From: Chamaecyparis obtusa
Lineage: Eukaryota; Streptophyta; Pinopsida; Cupressales; Cupressaceae
DNA length: 64,000 bases
Direction: 5' to 3'
Assembly: GCA_027943335.1 (NCBI GenBank)
Contig: BSBK01000970.1
Span: forward strand, 2,435,501-2,499,500
Position 1 is the stretch's first letter, and the number at the start of each line of letters is the position of its first letter. The notes beneath the pieces are model-generated. The model made no database searches. It was not told the DNA's origin and was given only the letters and a program-made list of their open reading frames with translations. Below are positions 33,483 through 43,800 of this stretch, one piece after another. The translations under genes and the position numbers were made by a program.

Positions 33483-36126
33483 TTACTCCTCATCTGACTC
33501 GTCATCGTCCTCCCCAATGTCATCTAATGTGAAACCAAATCCACCCCCTCCTCCATAGCCTGCCTCTCCAAATTAATGATGTCATCCTTTATAAACAATG
33601 GAGGCTGCTCTTGTGCCGTTCAATCACAGTAAGGATCTATATCGTCCAAATAAATTGGACCGGTTGGTGCTTCCTGTGCCTTTCTTTTTGCGCAACCGAA
33701 GACTATATTGCACATAGACAAGGTCATTGAGGCGTTTTTGGGCTAACTTGTTTCTCTTCTTTGTGTGGATGGACTCAAATAAGCTCCAATTTCGGTCACA
33801 ATGGGATGAGCTACAAGGCTGGCATAAGATTCTGAGAGCAAATTTTTTTAGATGTGGGGTATTTCCATCCCAACTTTGCCACAAAGCACCTCCAAAATAA
33901 AATATTGAGAAGTTAGAAAGCAAAGAGAAAAGCGAAAACACAATTTATCAAATGGAAAACTTGCAAATGTTTTACTTGGGGTTTGAGTGCCTCTTGCTCT
34001 CCTTGCTAGATCTTAAGATAATAATTTACCCTTTGATTCCACATAGATTTGTTGTTCAGTCACAACAAGGTCTCTCTCCGCAACATTGGGTATCATCCTC
34101 TGAATGCATACAAAGACGCCCTCCATGACCTCTCCATTAGGATTTGAAAAAGAGTCACCAAACTTGAAACGGGGGTTGAGGAAGTACCTTGCTGCATGAA
34201 TGGGTTGGTGGACCTGATTGTTCCACCTCCTATCAATAATTTCCCAAACAAGATCATATTTGAGTCCCCTTTGTATTAATTTTTTATAGCCTCTTTGACC
34301 CTATCCATGGCCTCATAAAGATACCCCATTTGGGTTTGATCCCCATCTACCAAGCGCAAAACTCCAACCAGGGGCTCAGACACCTACAATTGAAATTTGA
34401 AAAATACAAATTAGTTTACAAAATGATCAATTAATGAAGTTATTAAGTGACAAATTAATAGTGAGAGACTTGAATCAAGAATAGTTAAAAATTAAAGTTT
34501 TGAAGTTACCTTCACGATCTCAACAACCTTATCCAAAAAATTGTTGTCAAAGACTATGCGTGCGACAACCTCTCCTTTAGGCTTCTTTGAATAAGTTTAG
34601 TGAAGCCATGGTTGACTCACAAACATTTGTTTCAAAGCAAACAATGTACCAATAATGCTTTGCAACATCAAGAAAATTGTTGCAAACCTTGTGATAGCGG
34701 GTCTCACTAAATCTCTCCCTTTAGTAAATTGTCTCATCAAATGTAAAACCCAAGGGTGATTATAGATATACTTTGTGATCCGCCTTGCATTTTCTACAAT
34801 TGGAGTCATCCAATCAAGTTTTCCTATGTCCTCCAAACGAAGGTCAAGGACATGTGCTGCACAAGGTGTCCAAAAGAGAGTGGGGTGCCTCTCTTAGAGG
34901 ATTCTACTTGGCATATTAGTAAAAATTATCAATAATTAGTTTCTATATTTTACATCAAAACTAAATTAAATGTCACTTATTAATAATCACATGCAACATA
35001 AAATTACCTTCTACCACATATGCTGCCGCATTATTTGTGATGATTTGCACCACATTCTAGTCCCACCTCCACGACAACATTCTCCAACATTAATGTCAAT
35101 GTTTGTGCATTTTTCACCTTGTTGGAGGCATCAACCGATTTCCAAAACACCACATTGTCCTTGCAAGCAACCAAAAAATTAATAATGGTTCGGTTTTTTC
35201 CATTTGTCCACCCATCAGAAAGAATGGTGTAGCCAAACTTACTACGTTCTTTTTGTGGTTTCCACCACAATTCTTGCCCTATCAACTACGTTTACGAGCA
35301 ACCTACAAAAACAAAGTGAAATCAAGTCTTAGTACACAATTTTGATTTAATAAACAAGAAAAAACAATTAAAATTTAAAAATAAAATCAAGTGGATTTCA
35401 ATTTTTTACTAACCTCTCACTCAAATCCTTGCGAAAAGGGGCCTTGTACCCTTTTCCTGAAACTGTCATTGCGGTCGCCAAATTTAGCCAATAGGGATTC
35501 TCAACCACACGCAATGAGATATTGTTGAAATACCAAAAATCAGCAATGACAATGTTTGTTTTCTCATGTGCCTCCTTGTTCCATCCGGTGGCCTCTAATG
35601 ATGATTGTGCTCCAGGTGTGTTCCTGTGCACAAAATAATTGCCTATCCCTGATGTTGATGGTGGTGAAGAAGCAGGCATTCTACTAGAAGAAGAAGCAGT
35701 AAAAGAGGAGGCCCTTTGTTCGCGGATGTGCGGGCCATGAAGAGAGCCCACTATGCTTTCAAGTGCTTCTTCTTCTTCTTCAATGTCAATTGGAGTACCC
35801 TGAGTTTCAGCTATGGCTGCCCTCACAACTAATCTTTCTCTCTCCGTTTGCAATCTTTTCTCTTCCTTGGCTGCAAGTAGGGCATTATCAAATCTTTTTA
35901 TCTCTTCTGTATTTTTGTCACATGGATTTGTATCATGCTTCCTAATGCCTGCAAGGTGGTATTTGAGGCGGTTTATGCCTCCAGAAATTAATTTCTCACA
36001 GTTTATACAAATCACCTTCTTAGGCTCATCTGGTGCTTCATAGACATACCTTGCATTTTTAGGCCGGGTGCCTATATATCCAAAAGGGCATGGTGTTAGT
36101 GGACACACTTCCTCTGAATTTTCCAT
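33483..36126 (-). pseudogene. hAT transposase, multi-exon, frameshifted
   Basis: ATG at 36126. Exon 1 (36126-35414) has a BED-type zinc finger (CINC...YHLAGIRKHD, about residues 38-70), an acidic stretch, and a donor at 35413. The next exon, after TTTTTGTAG near 35306, holds the DUF659-type core with TILSDGWTNGKNRT, but a one-base shift precedes this block and another follows it. HVLDL and EDIGKLDWM plus RPAITRFATIFLMLQS (34860-34650) give the catalytic-domain tail. A VDGDQ...YLYEAMDR block (34370-34310) follows. C-terminal dimerisation motifs (KKRNKLAQKRLNDLVYVQY, 33770-33690) and a Gly-rich, acidic end stopping at 33483-33485 complete it. The order matches plant hAT transposases. Two frameshifts make it inactive as it stands. 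Confidence 0.85.
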
Positions 36127-36411
36127 GCTAAATTAATGGTTAACTGGTGCCCTATACAGAAACTAAAAACACAAAATAAATATTTTAGTTAAACAAAACA
36201 AACTATCTAAATTAGTTTCAATATTTTTAGATATCATTCAAAGTTAAAACAAACTAAACAAACTACTAGGTTTGAATTTTCTTTAAAAACTAGATATTTT
36301 TCAAAAAACATAGTGATAGATTTAACAAAATTTGTCAAAAATAGTGTTGAATCTTGTTCCAATGATTCAAAATCATTTCTAACTACTTAGGAATGATTTT
36401 GTATTCACTTA

Positions 36412-37324
36412 GGGCCCGTTTGGACCATGGCATATCGGCCGCAATTCCAGAATACCATATTCCGAATACGCTATCCATTGTTTGTGGTCGACAGCAAAGG
36501 ATGGAATTGGAATTTTGATATTCCAATTTTACCCCACAAACGGGCATATCGTCTTCCACTTGAAAAGGTGGAATTGGAATATCGGGCTCGCATTCCACTT
36601 TCATATGCTCATTTTATTTGCCGTCGGGTCCGATTTTGCAGTGAATAATAGTTTTGACGTCCGAAAGTAAACTTCCGCCAAAGATTTTGGGGGTCTGTGA
36701 AGAAGGCAAGGGGCGGCGTCCAAAAGGGGCAATGAAATTTCTATCCATGGTGCTCGCGCCAATGGCCATATTCCAAGGCGTAGAATAAGGTCCGCTGTTG
36801 CCTGTGGAGCAATTGATGAAAAATGCCCTTCTGTATTGCAGTCTCTGTCGCGCTAGGGTTAAGAGGATAACCCTAGAAATCTTCATTCTCTGTCGTGCTA
36901 GGGTTTAGAGGATGACCCGGTCGTATGGACACAGATTTCACCGAGGGCCCTTCGCCGGCCATAGTGAGATGGACTAGTAGTGTTTCTCAGAGGTTTCAGC
37001 ATTATCTTGACAAATCGACTCAGATGGCTGGTGCTGCTTCTTCTGGCGGCCATCTATGTTTTGAGGGTGCATTACTTGCAGGGGTTTTACATTGTCTCCT
37101 ATGGCCTGGGGATTTATATATTGAATTTATTGATAGGGTTTCTGTAATTTACAGCACATAAAAAATATATAAAAAATGGACCATGTACAGACCCTGTTTT
37201 GGTGAACCAAACATGTCATACCATATTCCGGATATCATTTTGAGGATATGGATATTCCAGAATTGCAACATATTCCAGAATTGACCATATCCGGCATTCC
37301 GTATGCCGTGGTCCAAACGGGCCC
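36412..37324. mobile_element. PIF/Harbinger-like Pack-MITE (913 bp)
   Basis: The terminal inverted repeat GGGCCCGTTTGGACCA is perfect for 16 bp and continues imperfectly through GGCATA. It is flanked by TTA at 36409-36411 and 37325-37327. A TTA duplication and G-rich ends are the hallmark of PIF/Harbinger and Tourist-like elements. There is no transposase inside. The subterminal regions share GGAATTCCAGAAT-like and CATATC words, and the centre is a GC-richer captured gene fragment. It lies in the 5' region of the hAT element. Confidence 0.88.
36925..37146 (+). pseudogene. RER1: Captured RER1 fragment inside the MITE
   Basis: From ATG 36925 the reading includes [10 protein letters not shown] (to 37020), the hallmark cytosolic segment of RER1, the Golgi receptor that returns membrane proteins to the ER. 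About 37028 onward, in another frame, reads [20 protein letters not shown] and then [11 protein letters not shown], which matches the first two RER1 membrane segments in order. The short connecting segment is deleted, causing the frameshift, and the sequence stops after the second hydrophobic segment. Upstream, 36840-36915 holds two near-copies of CTCTGTCGYGCTAGGGTT, looking like captured 5' leader. Identity is by recognition of the family sequence. Confidence 0.85.
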
Positions 37325-37750
37325 TTAGATGCAAGAAGAAAAGAATAGAATGTTTTAAAAAAAATAGAAACAAACTCAACAAACCTACTTGGGAATGTGA
37401 TTTTTCTTGAAAAAGCAATTGAAATCCGCCTTAGATCCACTTGAATCCGCTTCTAATCGATTGCAATCACTTGGCAAGGGCTGGAAGCCTCCTTTCTTCC
37501 CTCACTGCAAAACCCAAACGCTACAAACAAAAAATAAAATGAATTGTGCCATTTTTTGAGTTTAAATGCTGGACTGTCAACGCGGGCAAAAAAGTCGGTG
37601 AGTTTTACTGGCGAGTTTTTCTCTAGTTTACTCGCTGAGCAGAAAAACTTGGCGATTAATCGTCATTCGGCCATTAATCGGCAGGTCTTGCATCTATGTT
37701 TATTATTATTGTTTATTATAAAATCCTATTTTAACAAGGGGACATTAGGT

Positions 37751-39259
37751 GAGTGATGGTTTTTGCTTCCCTAAACTCTAGCGAAGCAGCAATATGCTAC
37801 CAATTGTTCTTATTATTATGGTTAATATTCTGTAATTAGTGGTCTTTCAAGCCTCTTTTTGTTATATTATATTATACACATAATTGGATAGAAAGTTGTG
37901 CTTGTCTTGTATGATGGGATTTTAACTCTTGTATCTAGTCCTTTTAGAATCTTGTTATAATTCTCTACACTTTGTCTCTTGTCGTTCTAAGTTTAGGTTG
38001 TATTGAAAGAACTTTACTATTAATTTTTTGATATCGATACAAACTCTGTTCATCAAAGTAATAAGTCAGAGGAGGGCTTTACAAAAGCTTTCAGCAGCAA
38101 AATTTGTGTGAAAGATTGTTGTGGTCTGTTATTAACACTATCTTATGTCTATATTGATAATCTTGGTTACATGGAGTTATTGTGTCCTTATTCATCTCTA
38201 TTTTCAAGTTATATGCTATTGGTATTATACAAATTGTAAGGTCTCTATGAGGTTTGAGTAATTGGATTATCTTTTACTACAAGTGTAATTGCAAATCGGT
38301 TAAGTTACTTCTGTAAAACAAGCATTTATGCAAGTCTTTTTCTAAATATAAATTAAAGATTGGAAGCATATGTTACTGGTGATTACATGTGCTTAACAAG
38401 TTTTGAATAATTTGAATTAGGAATTGTAGATGGAAAACGACTCTAATGTTAGGTCTTCTTGTCATCCATATTAAATATCAATTGATTGCACCAATGATTG
38501 GAATGTGATGGACAGCATCTTTTTATGTACTTATGGGTTTAGATTCTAGAATTTACTGTGTACAATCATATTGATGATATTTAAGCATTGAGAAAGTTCA
38601 AATAATTACACGAAGTGTACTCAAAGCGAAGATGAAACAATCAACCAGGTAGCACTTTTAAGCAAGTTTTGTGGACCCACTATGATTGGTCCTAGGAATT
38701 TTTTGAGTAAAAAGTGTTCAAGAAAATACCTCAAAGATATTAATAAAAAAGATGAAGATCATGTGAGGTTTATATCAGTAGGACAAATAGAATCTTAAAG
38801 AGTATTTGTAATATAAATGTGAGTTTCACAAACAGGAGAGACTACAAATACAAAACAGAAATGAAACATAAGGTTAAGGGATAAATGAAAATTTATTTGT
38901 ACCCACATATGGTAAGAAAGCCTGTTTGAGTAGATGTAGACAAGCTTTAAACATTTCTCAGCATAGTTGAAGATGGTGAATACCAATAGTGTTAGACTGA
39001 GTTTATTTCAAGGGAGTCAATCTTTCATCATAGAAAAAGACATTGTGTTAAATAGATCCATGAAAAGATGAAAATTCTCAATTTTTGCTTAAAATCTGAT
39101 GCAAGCTCTTCTTTGTGCATTCTATGCATGCGTTACTCTGCAGTTATTGTATTTTGTTTTTTCATATAAGGATTGGTATATTTTCCTTTATTTGTAGTTA
39201 ATGGTTATTTTTTGTTTCTCTTGTTTTCTTAACTAATATCAAGGATGGGCATTGTGTAG
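37751..39259 (+). other. Intronic or upstream DNA of the kinesin gene
   Basis: AT-rich, with a T-rich stretch ending in TTGTGTAG at 39252-39259, the acceptor of the first visible kinesin exon. I looked for an exon coding the kinesin N-terminus (the first beta strand and the segment before the P-loop) and found none here. Confidence 0.6.
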
Positions 39260-40870
39260 GCACTGTTTTTGCATATGGGCAAACAAGCAGTGGGAAGACC
39301 TACACCATGCAAGGATCCCCTGAGGATCCTGGCATTATCCGCCTTGCTGTGTACAATGTTTTTAAAAATATTGAGCTTGTAAGCAATGCTATAGCCTATT
39401 TATGCACACATTTTTTATTCTTTGAGATATTAATGTAGGTGATTAATAACTCTATATACAAAATTAAAGACATATTTATGCAACAATTTTGGTAGATAAC
39501 TGATCGGGAGTTCTTGATTCGAGTTTCATACATGGAGATTTACAATGAAGAGATTAATGACTTACTTGCTCATGAAAACCAAAAGCTCCAAGTTCATGAG
39601 AACTTAGAGGTAATCTTCACTGTTATTTTGATGTGCCTACTATGAGAAATCTAGCTTCAGATGATTGTTGGCACCATGGACTTTAATTTAAAGTTCTCAC
39701 AAAGGGGTGTCTTCAGCGTGGTATATTTGTTGCAGGTTTAAGAGAGGAAATTGTAAATAGCCCAGATCAAGTATTTGAGCTTGTTGAGCTAGGAGAAGGT
39801 ATGTCGCGCGCTTTTCTGTCAAGGCAATGCTTTTTGACACCTTGTTTTCTTTGTATGTGGAAATTAATGTTAATTGTTGTCACAATCAACTCATATAGAA
39901 TGAGCAATTAAAGTTGTTTTGAACTTTGCTTTTTTATTGCAGTACATCGACATGTTGGGGAAACAAATATGAATATTAGAAGTAGCAGGTCCCATTCAAT
40001 TTTCAGGATGGTGAGTATGGAGTATATTACTACTCTTATCTTTTCTTTGCAAATCGAGTGCTTCTTTTCTTCATGCTTTGGTTTTGTGTGCCATTCAGCT
40101 CAGTTTGATTCTAATTTTGTCGTGTTGAACTTAAAGGTCATAGAAAGCAGAGTCAAGGATGCTGAGAGAAATGGGAGTTCATATGACAAGGATGCTGTTA
40201 GAGTTTCAGTTTTGGTGAGCATGTTCTGGATTTTTTATCAACTTTAGCATACTTCATTTGGCATGAAAAGTTGCCTAGAAAAGGGCTGTGCTATGATTGT
40301 AAGGATCATAATTGAAAAGAATTTTGTTGCCTTGTAGAATTTGGTAGATTTGGCTGGTTCTGAGCGAGTTGCTAAGACTGGAGCAGGTGGAGTCCGACTC
40401 AAAGAAGGAACCCACATTAATAAAAGCTTGATGAGTCTTGGTACTGTAATCAATAAGCTCAGTGAAGGTGGTGCAAAACAACGGTACAACAATTAGTAAT
40501 TATAGTTGTGATTGTTGAGTCTACTAATTCTTTCAATCTTGGGTGGTTTTATTCTTTTGCAAGTTTGAGTTCTTTAACTCATCACAGTTATTTTTCCTGG
40601 GAGTAGAGGACATATTCCCTATCGTGACAGTAAGCTGACTCGCATTCTCCAGCCAGCTTTAGGTGGGAATGCCAAGACTGCTATAATCTGTACTATTGCA
40701 CCTGAAGAGGTAAAACACTCAGTGAGCATATTCATTGGGATTAGGATATTTTTTTCTTCTCCTAATGTTTATCCTAATTTTTTTTGTAGATTCATACAGA
40801 TGAAACACGTGGAACCCTTCAATTTGCAAGCAGGGCTAAACGAGTCACAAATTGTGCAAAAGTCAATGAG
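39260..40870 (+). CDS. KIN-7O: Kinesin motor-domain exons (eight exons)
   Basis: Compact cluster with introns of 72-132 bp. Exon 1 begins in phase 1 (one base of the Gly codon is on a missing upstream exon) and carries the ATP-binding loop. Exon 2 has the [14 protein letters not shown] helix and exon 3 the [12 protein letters not shown] segment. Exon 4 has switch I and exon 6 has switch II plus the INKSL relay. Exon 7 starts [10 protein letters not shown] and exon 8 ends in TNCAKVNE at the neck. All catalytic motifs look intact, arguing for a functional gene. Confidence 0.94.
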
Positions 40871-43800
40871 GTGTTTCTTTGATCCGTAGCATTCTATTTG
40901 TTTTTATTGTGTGGTGGTGTATATATAGTTGTTTCATTTTTTTGGTGAACAAGTTATTGCAAAATAAGTAATGTGCTTTGTATGATACCTCTCTACATCA
41001 ATAAGAACAATTAGCTTATAACTTCCCCCAAAATATAACTTCCTATCAACAAAGTAAAATAAGGAGCTTCAAAATTACAATAGGAGAATAAACGGTTGAA
41101 TTGTAGCTGCTAATTATCTTGGTCTTCTTAACTTTGTGCTATGTCCAAGCTATAAACCAACAGTAACGATAAAGTTTAGATCAACATTTAAGCATCCTAG
41201 ATAGCTTGAAATGATTAGTCTTTGGTCAAACAAGCATTAGTCATTTGAGACATTTATAACCTACTTTTGGGTTATGACTTTTTCTAGTTTTGATCTAGGG
41301 CACATTATTTTCATTGTAGAATTTTGTCTTAAATCATATGAAAGTAACTCTCTAGAATGCCCATAGCAGTAATTGCTAGACCAATTTGTTGAAATCTCCA
41401 TTTGTTAGGATGCTTTATCTTGGGTTATAATTTTCATGGTATTTGACATACACATTTTTTAATTGTTTTATAAAAAGAATGAAAAGTTTATTAGTCTCTT
41501 TTTGATATTTCATTTAAAACTTTGCCAACTCTTCTATGCTTTGATGATTTTATGTATACATTAATAAGGCATATATCAATTGTTGGCATTATGCTTAGCT
41601 GTCATCATTGGCAAATATCAAACACATTGGTCTTTAAGCTAGAGCATCAGTGGTGAACCGGTAGCAACAATGATAAATTGGTAGTTGTCCTAGTCGACAA
41701 CCATCAGACTTACTAGGTAACCAGTGTACCTACACCAGTTACAATATACCGGTCTTGTTCAACCGGTCTAGTAGAACACCACAGGAGACAGATGACTCAA
41801 TCGGTAGCACACTGGTTTGCTTTCAAAATTGCAGATTTACCGGTCAGTGCTTTATAATCCAATCCGGTTTTTGGGCAGCGTTTTGAGAAGAACTGGAGTT
41901 TTTTTGTGAGTGTTTTGAGGTGGACTGAAGATCAGTATGCGAGCTTTTTGGCACGATCAAGAGTTCTGCATGCGAGACTTTCAAATCGTTTTCTAGAACA
42001 ACAACGTTTTGGATGAGTTACAACTTGGCGCCACTGTGTGGTGTGGTAATGAGAAAATTCTTATATATATGGGTCATCGTATAGTACAAGAGTTGTTGAA
42101 AATCTAGAGCGTAGAGAGAGAGCAGAGTCTTTTGAGAAGGGATACAATCACCGAGAGTGAAAGAAAGAGAGATTGAACAGCCAAGCAAACCAAGAAGAAA
42201 ACATGTATGATCTGATTGACAAATCAAGTGTCAAAGAAGATCATTTCTTTTATTGTGTAAAGGACATATAAATCCCTTTATCAGGGTGAATCCTAACAGG
42301 TTTTGTTGTATAAATCCCTTCACTGGGTGACATCTTTATTGATATTTTTAAGTCCTCTGGCGAGGCGACTCCTTATAGGGTCAAGATCTTAACCGATCTC
42401 TTTCAAATCCCTTGACAGCGTAGCATTCTAACTAGTGATTTGCAAGCCTTTAATCGGGCAGCTTTATTACTGTAGTAGTGAAGTTCGTGGGTTCTGTCCC
42501 ACCGTGGTCTTATCCCTTTAACGGAGGGTTTCCACGTATATATCCTGTGTCAGCTTGTGTTTGTGTTTTCTGTTCATGTTATTCAAGCATTCTTTATATT
42601 TTCAGTATTAATAGGATAAGAAACATAAAAAGATTAAAGAAATTGAATTTACTGATTCACCCCCCCTCTCAATAACTGGTTAGGATTATCAATTGGTATC
42701 AGAGCCGTTCTCAGGTAAAGGAAGCTTAATCGCTTGAGTAAAGATCATGAAGGGTTAAAAGTATCAGAATCAGTTGGAAGAAGCAAATGGAATGATTGCT
42801 TCTCTTGAAAACAGACTGAGAAGATCTCTTGCTAAGAGAAAAGAACTGGCTTTACAACTAAGTGAAAGTCAAGACACAATTGAAGAACTATTTGGACAGA
42901 GTAGTTCAGATGAAGCAGAAGAAGCAGTTTGTGAACTCATGGAGAGAAACATGAACCCGATTGATCAAATCTCCCATTTGAAAAGAGAATAGGAAGGTCA
43001 TGCTTTGAGGATGATTGAACTCATCGAAGCAAGCAAAAAAGTTGAGGATGAGAAAAATAGTGCCAATGAAGCACTACAGACTGCTGAGAGAGCAAGAAAC
43101 CTTGTTGAAGATGCTCTAAGAGAGAGCGATGCTCTCATACTGCAACTACATGTAGACATGCAAGACGTAACTCAGGAGAATGCCATCATGCATGAACACT
43201 TGCATGATAAAGATGAAGCAAGTAAAGAAATGGTTGCTGAGGTTGAAAAACTTAAAGTACAACTGAAAACTCTTGAGGAGAGAAATGAAAAACTCAGAAA
43301 ATACAATGAGAGTTCTAAGAAGTTGGATGAGCAATTGAAAGCTCAGAGAAGGCACAAGGATCCCACAAGACTTGGATACATCAGTCAAGGCACCATGGAA
43401 ACAGGTGACTCCTCTAAAGTTAATGGAATCAAGGAGGACAAGAAGAAACCAACCGGAGACAAAGGTAAAAGGATCTCCAAACTGTATTGCAAACATTGTG
43501 ACAAACTGGGTCATAAATCTAATGACTGCGGTAATGCATCGGTGAAACCTTTCAATGCTAATAGTTACTACAATAACTATTATAAGTATGGTCACAGGAC
43601 CTTTGAATGCAGGTCACGATCAAATAGTGTGTCCAGTGGAAGCAGAGGAAGGTTCAAAGGTTATTGCTATGCCTGCAATAAATTTGGACAAAAGGCTGAA
43701 GAATGCAGGTCTACAACCATGGCATTCAAATCTCCATTGAGACCGGTATTCCATAACAGGAATGCAAACCGAGGCACATCTATGTGTGCTACATGTGGAC

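Larger units (their letters stand above)
32985..37690 (-). mobile_element. hAT DNA transposon (boundaries approximate)
   Basis: It separates two parts of element I and contains a complete but broken hAT transposase gene. Neither the terminal inverted repeats nor the 8-bp duplication could be fixed by eye, so both ends are estimates from where element I similarity stops and resumes. The upstream (right-hand) part contains the Pack-MITE-like element at 36412-37324. Confidence 0.6.
30481..37750 (-). repeat. Element I copy, minus strand, carrying nested J and hAT
   Basis: Three blocks, 30481-30827, 32552-about 32985 and about 37690-37750, match the plus-strand copy at 52079-52790 in reverse order. 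Shared marks are GAGTCACAACC runs, AATAATATATTATT, and the outer end (plus strand about AGGGGACATTA near 37738-37747). Blocks one and two are separated by J, blocks two and three by the hAT element. The array of diverged CTTTGAAAGAGTCACAAC copies lies at 30680-30827 and 32560-32710. LTR status is inferred from the end motif. Confidence 0.6.

Noticed and set aside
36840..36920. Telomere-like CTAGGGTT repeats
   Set aside because: Only two copies within a captured gene leader, not an array.
36925..37161. Independent host gene starting at ATG 36925
   Set aside because: The frame is a truncated, frameshifted RER1 piece inside an element with inverted ends and TTA duplication.
38600..38800. Candidate kinesin N-terminal exon
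   Set aside because: Short open stretches here lack any kinesin beta-strand 1 or pre-P-loop motif and have no fitting donor in phase 1.
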